A stretch of DNA of 64,000 nt from contig NZ_CP120849.1 in NCBI RefSeq assembly GCF_029581355.1, positions 5,915,381 through 5,979,380 on the forward strand. The letters run 5' to 3'. The notes below the pieces were generated by a model. The model ran no database searches. It had not been told where the DNA came from and was given only the letters and a program-made list of their open reading frames with translations. A program made the translations under genes and the position numbers. The DNA is from Parabacteroides chongii. GTDB lineage: Bacteria; Bacteroidota; Bacteroidia; Bacteroidales; Tannerellaceae. Positions within the stretch are counted from its first letter, which is position 1; every line of letters starts with the position of its first letter. Shown one piece after another: positions 54,269-60,429 of this stretch.

Positions 54269-54288
54269 ATACTACATTAATTTAGTAT
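54269..54288. promoter_or_regulatory. Repressor operator O1
   Basis: ATACTACA-TTAA-TTTAGTAT, 15 bases upstream of the repressor ATG, with the same arms as the operator at 54972. Confidence 0.6.
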
Positions 54289-54408
54289 ATTTACACCGGA
54301 ATCAAGTTGCGGATGATACCGACTAAATTGTTTAACTGTTCCCGTAAGGGACTATATAGGCGACTTAACTTCAAACCGCAACTTTGGAGTTGGTCGTCTT
54401 TACATGCT

Positions 54409-54573
54409 ATGAAAGAGCTGGTTAAATACATTGAAACGTTACCCATTAAAGAATTTGTATATACGATTGGTATATTATACATTATTGTATTTGTTATAGC
54501 TATCGTATTTGCAATCACTTTGTTTTGTCAACTTCTGAAATCCCATAATCAGGATTCTTGGTGGAAAAATTAG
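54409..54573 (+). CDS. Small membrane protein
   Basis: 54 residues from ATG 54409 with one transmembrane segment (FVYTIGILYIIVFVIAIVFA) and a polar tail ending SWWKN. Lies between repressor and early promoter, so may be expressed in lysogens; a role in exclusion is possible but unproven. Confidence 0.5.
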   Translation: MKELVKYIETLPIKEFVYTIGILYIIVFVIAIVFAITLFCQLLKSHNQDSWWKN

Positions 54574-54893
54574 GCTTCATTCTTGGCAAAGAAACTGCTA
54601 TAGAATTTTATTCTACTTTCTGCGCCTTTTATACTTTCCTTATTACCTGAAACTATTTCGATCCCCAACTTCCCTGTACCCTTTTTAGTATGTGTTACAC
54701 ATACATCAAACTGTACCGGCTGAACAACAGACACTGCCCCATCTCCCATATCTAATATATGCCTTGGAGATGTAAGAACCCCAAATTGATTAGGATTTAT
54801 ACAAGCCTCATTTTCAGCCGCAAAAACCTGAGCATCCTTAACCCCGGCAATTATCTCCTTTAATATTTCACTAACAAATTCTTTTAGATCCAT
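54570..54893 (-). CDS. Hypothetical protein, possibly Trypco2-like
   Basis: 107 residues. MDLKEFVSEILKEIIAGVKD, a beta region with VQPVQFDVCVTHTKKGTGKL and GIEIVSGNK, then ESRIKFYSSFF. The order of N-terminal amphipathic helix and beta sandwich with a final IKF strand resembles the trypsin-co-occurring domain 2, a putative defence-associated domain, but the match is by eye. Overlaps the convergent gene by 4 bases. Confidence 0.45.
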   Translation of the reverse strand: MDLKEFVSEILKEIIAGVKDAQVFAAENEACINPNQFGVLTSPRHILDMGDGAVSVVQPVQFDVCVTHTKKGTGKLGIEIVSGNKESIKGAESRIKFYSSFFAKNEA

Positions 54894-54967
54894 GATACTA
54901 TATAATGTACGCGAAACCTCTCAAAAGTTAAACAATGTTTATATACTAACTTTTTGTTGTATACAAT

Positions 54968-54999
54968 TTTGATACTACACAAATGTAGTATATATTTGC
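54968..54999 (+). promoter_or_regulatory. Early rightward promoter with operator O2 in the spacer
   Basis: TTTG (54968-54971), 19 bases, TATATTTGC (54991-54999): a full consensus match. Operator ATACTACA-CAAA-TGTAGTAT (54972-54991) fills the spacer exactly. Repressor bound there would exclude RNA polymerase. Start of transcription expected near 55005. Confidence 0.75.
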
Positions 55000-55076
55000 A
55001 ATGTCAGAACGATACAAAGGTACGCAACTTTAGTGGTTGAAACAATAGCATAAAAGTATCATTCTTTCCTAAACTG

Positions 55077-55289
55077 GTGGTTAGTAACCAGTCAACGCTT
55101 GAAATCGCAGTTTTCGTATCCAACAACGACAAAGTGGCGCATACCTGCAATATAGCAGACGCGATACATACTCGTGAAAAGCAGATTCGTGACATGTCCG
55201 ATGAGTGCAGCGGGGCTAAATTAGGAAAAATACAATCGGTTCCTGGCTGTGTAGGCGAAAGTTTGTACACAACCAGGGACTTTATATAG
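55077..55289 (+). CDS. Small early protein, GTG start
   Basis: 71 codons from GTG 55077 ending at TAG 55287-55289. QSTLEIAVFVSNNDKVAHTC and IADAIHTREKQIRDMSDECS look protein-like but no family is recognised. A shorter ORF of 10 codons starts at the predicted 5' end of the mRNA. The stop overlaps the tRNA-like element. Confidence 0.4.
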   Translation: MVSNQSTLEIAVFVSNNDKVAHTCNIADAIHTREKQIRDMSDECSGAKLGKIQSVPGCVGESLYTTRDFI

Positions 55290-55392
55290 GCTGTGTGGTG
55301 AAAAAGGTAGACACATTACTCTATGATAGGACGATCAATCATTAGAGGTAAGAGCTTGATAACTCATCCTGGTTCGACCCCAGGCACAGCCA
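55289..55392 (+). tRNA. tRNA-like element with enlarged anticodon domain (1)
   Basis: Acceptor GGCTGTG (55289-55295) pairs fully with CACAGCC (55385-55391), discriminator A. D-arm GTG..GGTAGA..CAC and T-arm CCTGG-TTCGACC-CCAGG are normal. Between them is a hairpin of about 36 bases (TTAC-TCTA-TGAT ... ATCA-TTAGAGGTAA) in place of the 17-base anticodon arm, and GAG/CTC as a long variable arm. Leu/Ser-like plan; anticodon cannot be assigned. Total 104 bases. Confidence 0.5.
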
Positions 55393-55412
55393 CATTTACA
55401 ATAACACTTAAA

Positions 55413-55661
55413 ATGAATATGGAAAAAGTAATTGAATTTACAGACGAAGTTAAAACCGTTGAACTGTTTAATCAAATGAAAGTCGGAGTAATATACAGAA
55501 CTCCTTTTGCTGAAAACAGGTTTAACGGCATTAAATCAGAAGCTTCAAGAAGGAATAAAGAGGCTAGAATCGCCGGAAAACTAAAATCCCAAATGGATTT
55601 GATGTACAGAATATCGACCATCCATCCTCGCGGATATATATCGATTATAAAGTTAAAATAG
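55413..55661 (+). CDS. Hypothetical protein
   Basis: 82 residues from ATG 55413. Starts outside the tRNA-like element; an in-frame ATG at 55323 lies within it and is unlikely. EFTDEVKTVELFNQMKVGVI and a basic, Arg-rich second half (SEASRRNKEARIAGKLKSQM). Possibly a DNA-binding regulator. Confidence 0.55.
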   Translation: MNMEKVIEFTDEVKTVELFNQMKVGVIYRTPFAENRFNGIKSEASRRNKEARIAGKLKSQMDLMYRISTIHPRGYISIIKLK

Positions 55662-55662
55662 C

Positions 55663-56060
55663 ATGGAACGCATATTTCCGGAACTCACAGTTGAATGTGA
55701 GCGAACAGCCATCATGTACTGCTCCGGTTTGGATAAAAAGAAATTGCAGAAATCAAATGCAGGTCAACAAGTACCATTGTAAACCAGCTAAGAACTGCCT
55801 ATGAGAAATTAAATATAATAAACGGCAGGCAACTTACTCTTATCCTGGCTGAACGCATTTCGGGGCTTCGCATCACATTTGACTTTTCATCGGCAACCAA
55901 ATCGGTAATAGCCGGATGCTTGCTTATCTTACTAATTGTAGATCACAATATGGATATGAGGAGACAACGGTTAAGACGGTCAAGAGCGAACAACAACACA
56001 GAGATGGTTTGCAGGGTCCGATCAATGTCAAGAGGGAGAAATGTATTACTCATAACGTAA
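55663..56060 (+). CDS. LuxR-type helix-turn-helix protein (frameshifted)
   Basis: ATG at 55663: ERIFPELTVECERTAIMYCS with GLDKKE; one missing A near 55742 shifts the frame, after which CRSTSTIVNQLRTAYEKLNI continues to the TAA at 56058. IMYCSGLDKKEIAEIKC-STSTIVNQLRTAY matches the GerE/LuxR HTH (scaffold helix, turn, recognition helix). The C-terminus is basic. Likely an early transcription regulator. Confidence 0.6.
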
Positions 56061-56072
56061 AAATATAATCAA

Positions 56073-56366
56073 ATGGATATAGCCAATATGCCAGCAACGG
56101 AAGTAACAGCAGGTCAACTGGCTGACCTTATTATACAAAGGCTTTCAAGTAAAATTACAACTGAAACAAACGTAGGTTCTAAAATGGTTAGGGGACTTGC
56201 TCCTTTAGCGGAAAGACTAGGAGTTAGTATGAGTACCATTGTAAGATTGAAACGGAAGGAAGTCTTTAAGGATTCTATAAAACAAAATGGGAAAATAATC
56301 CAGGTAGACTTGGATAAGGCAGTAGAAGACTACTATGACAAGACAAATAGGAAAGGAAGAAAATAA
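56073..56366 (+). CDS. DUF3853 family protein
   Basis: 97 residues. VRGLAPLAERLGVSMSTIVR with LKRKEVFKDSIKQNGKII and VDLDKAVEDYY is the DUF3853 pattern, a MerR/excisionase-like HTH found in Bacteroidales phages and conjugative elements. Probably a DNA-binding accessory factor, perhaps for excision. Confidence 0.8.
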   Translation: MDIANMPATEVTAGQLADLIIQRLSSKITTETNVGSKMVRGLAPLAERLGVSMSTIVRLKRKEVFKDSIKQNGKIIQVDLDKAVEDYYDKTNRKGRK

Positions 56367-56393
56367 CAACTATCCAGGATGATATTTCCATAT

Positions 56394-56470
56394 GGGGGGA
56401 TAGCTCAATAGGTTAGAGCGCATATGATTACATCATATGATTCACGGCGGTTCGAATCCGTCATCCCCCT
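56394..56470 (+). tRNA. tRNA, probable anticodon TAC (Val)
   Basis: Acceptor GGGGGGA with TCCCCCT (or GGGGGAT with ATCCCCC), D-arm GCTC-AATAGGTTA-GAGC, T-arm GGCGG-TTCGAAT-CCGTC. Anticodon arm CATATG-ATTACAT-CATATG has six pairs and a 7-base loop in which T33 precedes TAC. At 77 bases it is slightly long. No CCA encoded. Confidence 0.6.
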
Positions 56471-56473
56471 TTG

Positions 56474-56492
56474 TGTAATATGAATTATAAGT
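56474..56492 (+). repeat. 19-bp repeat, copy 2
   Basis: Identical to 47322-47340 (TGTAATATGAATTATAAGT), starting 3 bases after the tRNA. Confidence 0.4.
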
Positions 56493-56508
56493 TTATTAAG
56501 TTTTGTAC

Positions 56509-56532
56509 TGCACCAGCCGAGAGGTCCGTGTA
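56509..56532 (+). ncRNA. Two-tier GNGA hairpin 1
   Basis: Outer TGCAC/GTGTA, small internal loop, inner GCC-GAGA-GGT. One of four related hairpins in the early intergenic regions. Confidence 0.35.
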
Positions 56533-56572
56533 TTATTTAATATCCGATTAAAATGAAGAATTAAGTATTCAA

Positions 56573-56601
56573 CCCGTCTCGTCTGCGAAGATACAGGCGG
56601 G
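56573..56601 (+). ncRNA. Two-tier GNGA hairpin 2
   Basis: Outer CCCGTC/GGCGGG (one G-U), internal loop TC/ACA, inner GTCT-GCGA-AGAT. Directly precedes the tRNA-like element at 56607. Confidence 0.35.
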
Positions 56602-56606
56602 CAAAT

Positions 56607-56732
56607 GGCTTAATGGCGAAATGGTAGACGCTAAAGATGTTCCGTTTATAGGCAGGTTGAGAGACTAGCGTACTTGTAAAATTAATCGCACTTAAAACTC
56701 CTGTCGTCCCGGTTCGATTCCGGGTTAAGCCA
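56607..56732 (+). tRNA. tRNA-like element with enlarged anticodon domain (2)
   Basis: Acceptor GGCTTAA/TTAAGCC with discriminator A, D-arm GCG..GGTAGA..CGC, T-arm CCCGG-TTCGATT-CCGGG all intact. The region between D and T arms is about 85 bases against about 35-40 in a normal Leu tRNA. It holds a TAAA/TTTA hairpin right after the D-arm, and later CTTAAAA, which would be a TAA (Leu) anticodon loop if about 40 bases were removed. Same plan as the element at 55289. Confidence 0.5.
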
Positions 56733-56770
56733 CATATGGCATTTGCTTAAATACTATAGGTTAGGTATAG

Positions 56771-56798
56771 ACCGTGCCCGCCGAGAGGTTCGCACGGT
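56771..56798 (+). ncRNA. Two-tier GNGA hairpin 3
   Basis: Outer ACCGTGC/GCACGGT (7 bp), internal loop CC/TC, inner GCC-GAGA-GGT, then TATTTTATAA. Lies 30 bases before the small membrane protein gene. Confidence 0.4.
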
Positions 56799-56828
56799 TA
56801 TTTTATAAACAATAAAAATCAAATATAT

Positions 56829-56969
56829 ATGAAAAAGGTATTTCTTGCAATCCTGCTATTTGCGGGTTTTATCCTCGTGATATCCGAGAGTGACACCTTT
56901 GTGCCCAACGTTTTAGGATTAATAATGTGCTGCATATCGGCATATAACCTTAAAGTCTTTAAGGCATGA
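56829..56969 (+). CDS. Small membrane protein
   Basis: 46 residues, MKKVFLAILLFAGFILVISE, then a second hydrophobic segment (VPNVLGLIMCCISAY). Two short spans or signal plus span. Overlaps the next small ORF (ATGA). Confidence 0.5.
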   Translation: MKKVFLAILLFAGFILVISESDTFVPNVLGLIMCCISAYNLKVFKA

Positions 56970-57085
56970 GGGATATTTATATAAGAGACCCCGACGGAGA
57001 TTACGACTACGACGGATACGAAGAGACGGAAGATCCCGAAGATATTTATCAGAGGGATTGGGAAGCAAGTACTTTAAATTGGTAA
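56966..57085 (+). CDS. Small acidic protein
   Basis: 39 residues, almost entirely Asp, Glu and Tyr (DPDGDYDYDGYEETEDPEDI). DNA-mimic-like composition: phage proteins of this kind sometimes inhibit host nucleases or restriction enzymes. No direct evidence for this here. Confidence 0.45.
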   Translation: MRDIYIRDPDGDYDYDGYEETEDPEDIYQRDWEASTLNW

Positions 57086-57103
57086 TACTTTAATTAAAAT
57101 AAT

Positions 57104-57586
57104 ATGGATAAAAAAGAAATTTTGAACAGCGACTGGACTGTCCGTCGCTCTGCAGCCCGCAACCCAAACACGCCGGTTGAAACGCTTGTGGAACTGGCTA
57201 AGGACAGCGACTGGAATATCCGTCGCTATGCAGCCGACAACCCCAACATGCCGGTTGAAACGCTTGTGGAACTGGCTAAGGACAGCGACTGGGATGTCCG
57301 TCGCTATGCAGCCGGCAACCCCAACATGCCGGCTGAAACGCTTGTGGAACTGGCTAAGGACAGCTGCTGTTATGTCCGTAGCTCTGCAGCCGACAACCCC
57401 AACATGCCGGTTGAAACGCTTGTGGAACTGGCTAAGGACAGCTACTGGACTGTCCGTAGCTCTGCAGCCGGCAACCCCAACATGCCGGTTGAAACGCTTG
57501 TGGAACTCGTTAATGACAGCGACTGTGATGTCCGTAGCTCTGCAGCCGGCAATCTCAACACACCGAGATATACAGAAAAAAAATAA
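57104..57586 (+). CDS. Leucine-rich repeat variant (LRV) protein
   Basis: 160 residues made of about 6.5 copies of a 24-residue unit: D-W-x-V-R-R-x-A-A-x-N-P-N-M-P-V-E-T-L-V-E-L-A-K-D-S. The VRxxAAxNPxxPxxxLxxLAxDxD pattern is the LRV/HEAT-like repeat, which forms a curved two-helix solenoid for protein binding. DNA repeats of 72 bp are nearly identical, so copy number can change by recombination. Variable positions are the two residues before VR and the ones after it. Confidence 0.82.
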   Translation: MDKKEILNSDWTVRRSAARNPNTPVETLVELAKDSDWNIRRYAADNPNMPVETLVELAKDSDWDVRRYAAGNPNMPAETLVELAKDSCCYVRSSAADNPNMPVETLVELAKDSYWTVRSSAAGNPNMPVETLVELVNDSDCDVRSSAAGNLNTPRYTEKK

Positions 57587-57896
57587 CCATTTTATAGTTA
57601 CAGATACACATGTGGATGTTTTTGTGGATCAAGATCCCAGCTTCTTTCTCGGATTTACTCAATAGACAATATAACCTCAAATCCAGCCGAAAGAATAAAG
57701 ATATTGAATGCGTTGACAATAAATTCGAAGAAGTATTTGGGAAGTAAATAGATCTTTTCCTGAGGTGTAAATCATCCTCATATCGGCAACCGCGAGCCTT
57801 AGAAAGTGGTAGCCCTTGACGCTTGCACCTGGCCCGGTGGGATGAAGCACGGTAGGTAGGGGACGAATATAATCAATCAATTATTTATTAATTAAT
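57587..57896. other. Intergenic region with GC-rich segment
   Basis: No convincing gene. A GC-rich stretch at 57780-57860 contains short complementary pieces (GCAC..GTGC, CCCGG..) and may be part of a structured RNA or a decayed tRNA-like element without a T-loop. Confidence 0.3.
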
Positions 57897-57940
57897 CAAA
57901 GCCGATGTAAAGGACATCGTGAGGTGCGAGCCCTCTTTTA
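57897..57940 (+). ncRNA. Repeated intergenic element, copy 1
   Basis: CCGATGTAAAGGACATCGTG followed by AGGTGCGAGCCCTCTTTT aligns with 61583-61622. It can form GATGT/ACATC, or CATC-GTGA-GGTG, and GAGG/CCTC followed by TTTT, so alternative folds including a terminator are possible. Confidence 0.35.
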
Positions 57941-57983
57941 ATGTTAATTTTATTATTGTTGACCGCCGGGAAAGACCGGCAAC

Positions 57984-58052
57984 TGGGCGTATGGCTTAAT
58001 GGTATAGCGTTTCCAAACGGAAAAGAAAGGGGTTCGATTCCCTGGCGTCCAC
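57984..58052 (+). tRNA. tRNA-like element (short)
   Basis: TGGGCGT/GCGTCCA acceptor (two G-U), D-arm GCTTAATGGTATAGC, T-arm AGGGG-TTCGATT-CCCTG. The anticodon arm is reduced to TTTCC-AAAC-GGAAA, a 4-base loop, so it cannot decode normally. 69 bases. Followed 18 bases later by the ERF gene. Confidence 0.45.
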
Positions 58053-58070
58053 AAACTAAATATAAATGAT

Positions 58071-58658
58071 ATGGAAAGATCAGAATCAATAAAAGAAATT
58101 GCTAATGCACTTTGTAAATTTCAGCAAGAAGTAGGCAAGATCAAAAAATCAGCAAACAACCCGTTTTTCAAGTCTAAATATGCTACATTATCTGACATAT
58201 TAGATGTTATACAAGAGCCTTTATCTAATAGCGGGCTATCTGTAATGCAGTTACCAGTTGGTGAAAACGAACTAGAAACTATAGTAATGCACATATCCGG
58301 AGAATTTATTGCCAGCAAGTACACAATGAAACCCGTCAAAAATGATCCCCAAGGCGTTGGATCGTGTATAACATATCAAAGGAGATATGCTTTAGGGGCT
58401 GCATTAAGCTTAAATATTGACGAAGATGATGATGGCAACAAGGCGTCTCAAAACTCACCATCTAAACCAGCAAACTCTAATCAAAAGAAAGTTCTTACAA
58501 GGGAACACCTGAATAACAAAGAATCGATGAATGCTATTTGCAAATGGATTTATAATAAATCAACAGAAGCAAAAAGCAAACAAGCAGCGATTCTCTATAG
58601 CAGCTTTGATAGAACAAAATTACCAAGTAACACCTATAGAAATAAATACTATCAGTGA
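58071..58658 (+). CDS. ERF family single-strand annealing protein
   Basis: 195 residues. KEIANALCKFQQEVGKIKKS with ANNPFFKSKYATLSDILDVI and GVGSCITYQRRYALGAALSL are the ERF superfamily core motifs; a disordered linker and a short C-terminal segment follow. It anneals complementary single strands in phage recombination or genome circularisation. Operon with SSB. Confidence 0.88.
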   Translation: MERSESIKEIANALCKFQQEVGKIKKSANNPFFKSKYATLSDILDVIQEPLSNSGLSVMQLPVGENELETIVMHISGEFIASKYTMKPVKNDPQGVGSCITYQRRYALGAALSLNIDEDDDGNKASQNSPSKPANSNQKKVLTREHLNNKESMNAICKWIYNKSTEAKSKQAAILYSSFDRTKLPSNTYRNKYYQ

Positions 58659-58694
58659 AGTGTATCAACAATATTTAATCAACAATAATCTAAA

Positions 58695-59166
58695 ATGAGC
58701 AATATAGAGCTATTTAATTCTATACCTGTCAATAAGACAGAGCAGGAGAGTGTTTCGAACCGGTTGATCCTATCGGTATTGGATGGGGACGTAAACCCAA
58801 TAGAAGCTACAGTAAAAGCCAAAGGCATAATTGAAGCATTGACAAAATTTGTCAACGATGACCGGATCAAGGACTGTACAATGTCGGAAATTGAGAAAAA
58901 CGGTAAAGAAACCTCTTGGAATGGAGCTAAACTTACAATAAAAGAAGTAGGCGTAAAATATGATTATACAGATTGTCCGATCCTATATATAATGACTTAG
59001 TCCAGCAAAAACAGTTGCTGGATAAAAGATAAAAGACAGAGAAGGATTTTTAAAATCTCTATCAGGAAGAACAACGATAGTAGATGATGAAACAGGAGAA
59101 GTATCCACAATCATCCCCCCTGTCAGAATGGCTAGTCAAGGATATTCAATAACATTTAAAAAATAA
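58695..59166 (+). CDS. Hypothetical protein between ERF and SSB (frameshifted)
   Basis: About 157 codons. First frame ELFNSIPVNKTEQESVSNRL to DYTDC, indel near 58975, DPIYNDLVQQKQLLDKR, indel near 59026, then FLKSLSGRTTIVDDETGEVS to the stop at 59164. Mostly helical with a Lys/Glu-rich centre. Always seen here next to recombination genes; function unknown. Confidence 0.55.
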
Positions 59167-59170
59167 TCAA

Positions 59171-59623
59171 ATGAGCAAATCAATAAATCAAGTCCTCCTT
59201 GCCGGTAACGTCGGCAAAGATCCGGAAGTCAGGACGCTGGACGGAGGCGTTAAGGTTGCAACCTTTTCTCTTGCCACCTCCACCGGAGGGTATAAGAAAC
59301 AAGATGGTACAGAAGTAGCTGAAAAAACTCAATGGCACAGTATTATTGCCTGGAGAGGTTTGGCTGAAATCGCAGAAAAGTACGTCCATAAAGGCGACAA
59401 AATCATTATCATGGGTACCCTGCAATACAGGGAATACGAGAAGGACGGTATTAAACGATATGTTACCGACATTTTAGCGTACGACCTAATGCTGTCGGGT
59501 AAAGGAGACAGTTCAAATTCTAAGTCTCCATTAACAGCGGAAGATGCACCTTCACAAGCGGATTTTCCACCAATTGGACCTGAAATAGATCAACTTCCTT
59601 TTGATGGAACTATACCTCCTTAA
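59171..59623 (+). CDS. ssb: Single-stranded DNA-binding protein
   Basis: 150 residues. OB-fold motifs SINQVLLAGNVGKDPEVRTL, VATFSLATSTGGYKK, TQWHSIIAWRGLAEIAEKYV, KGDKIIIMGTLQYREYEKDG. The C-terminus ends QLPFDGTIPP, related to but not the usual acidic DDIPF tip. Protects single strands in replication and works with ERF. Confidence 0.93.
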   Translation: MSKSINQVLLAGNVGKDPEVRTLDGGVKVATFSLATSTGGYKKQDGTEVAEKTQWHSIIAWRGLAEIAEKYVHKGDKIIIMGTLQYREYEKDGIKRYVTDILAYDLMLSGKGDSSNSKSPLTAEDAPSQADFPPIGPEIDQLPFDGTIPP

Positions 59624-60039
59624 TACAGCCAGCGGATTAAAACCATGTTATGATTCTGACTATGACGAGAAAAAGAAACTCAAGTTAGGGGCATACATAC
59701 AAGGCTAGAATCACGCTGGCTCGTAATATAGACTTTCACCGCAAATACTTTCAGCTGATAAATACGGCATGGGCTTATCAAAATGAAGCTACGACAAGAC
59801 ATTTCAAAGAAGACATAAATTGCTTTCGGAAGACAGTAGAAGTAGCAGCAGGTCATTGTGATACCGTATACAGTTTGGCACGAAAGGAATGGATAGACAT
59901 TCCTAAGTCAATAGCTTTTGATAAAATGGACGAAGCGGAGTTTCAAAATTTATATGATCGAGTAAAAGACGTATTATTCTCTGTATTCTTACATAATATA
60001 TCCGAATATGATTTTATGAATAATCTTTCTAATTTTTGA
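59604..60039 (+). CDS. DUF1367-like protein (frameshifted)
   Basis: ATG 59604 lies inside ssb. MELYLLNTASGLKPCYDSDY with KLKLGAYIQ, indel near 59700, then ARITLARNIDFHRKYFQLIN, FKEDINCFRKTVEVAAGHCD and SISEYDF-like end. This matches the layout of DUF1367 (YfdO/NinX-region phage proteins), of unknown biochemical role but usual in replication-recombination clusters. Confidence 0.65.
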
Positions 60040-60044
60040 TACAA

Positions 60045-60209
60045 ATGAAAGAGAACCCACCTCCTCAGTATCTTCTGTCCTCTCTTCTTCGTCATGCAAG
60101 GATAGCTGCCGAGCATTTTGATGCTACAGGCAAGAAGCCTAAGGTGGTGGATTCTGTAAGGTTGCTAAAGAAGGATTTAAAGAAATTGGAAAAGTATATT
60201 TCTAAATAA
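60045..60209 (+). CDS. Small basic protein
   Basis: 54 residues: PPPQYLLSSLLRHARIAAEH, then KPKVVDSVRLLKKDLKKLEK. Helical, basic C-terminus. Six bases after the previous stop. Function unknown. Confidence 0.5.
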   Translation: MKENPPPQYLLSSLLRHARIAAEHFDATGKKPKVVDSVRLLKKDLKKLEKYISK

Positions 60210-60224
60210 GTAATATATGGAAAT

Positions 60225-60425
60225 ATGAAAGTAGTACACGTTCATTTAATCTTTAAAAAGACCGATCATTATTTCGGTAGCATATCTGCCATATTCGATC
60301 ATTTAAAAGAAGAGGATATAGGAATGACTAAAAAATCTCTTCTTCATTCTCTCTCTTCTGATATGATTGTTACAGGCAAAGCTATTATTAAACGTAGAGA
60401 AATATTAAGATGTAAATCAAAGTAA
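60225..60425 (+). CDS. Small hypothetical protein
   Basis: 66 residues. KVVHVHLIFKKTDHYFGSIS and AIFDHLKEEDIGMTKKSL form a beta-hairpin-helix pattern found in small phage and mobile-element ORFs next to plasticity genes. A half site ATATGGAAA lies just before the ATG. Function unknown. Confidence 0.55.
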   Translation: MKVVHVHLIFKKTDHYFGSISAIFDHLKEEDIGMTKKSLLHSLSSDMIVTGKAIIKRREILRCKSK

Positions 60426-60429
60426 TATT

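Noticed and set aside
57177-57665. 162-codon ORF with WNWLRTATG-like repeats
   Set aside because: Alternative frame of the LRV repeats at 57104-57586; the LRV frame matches a known repeat family.
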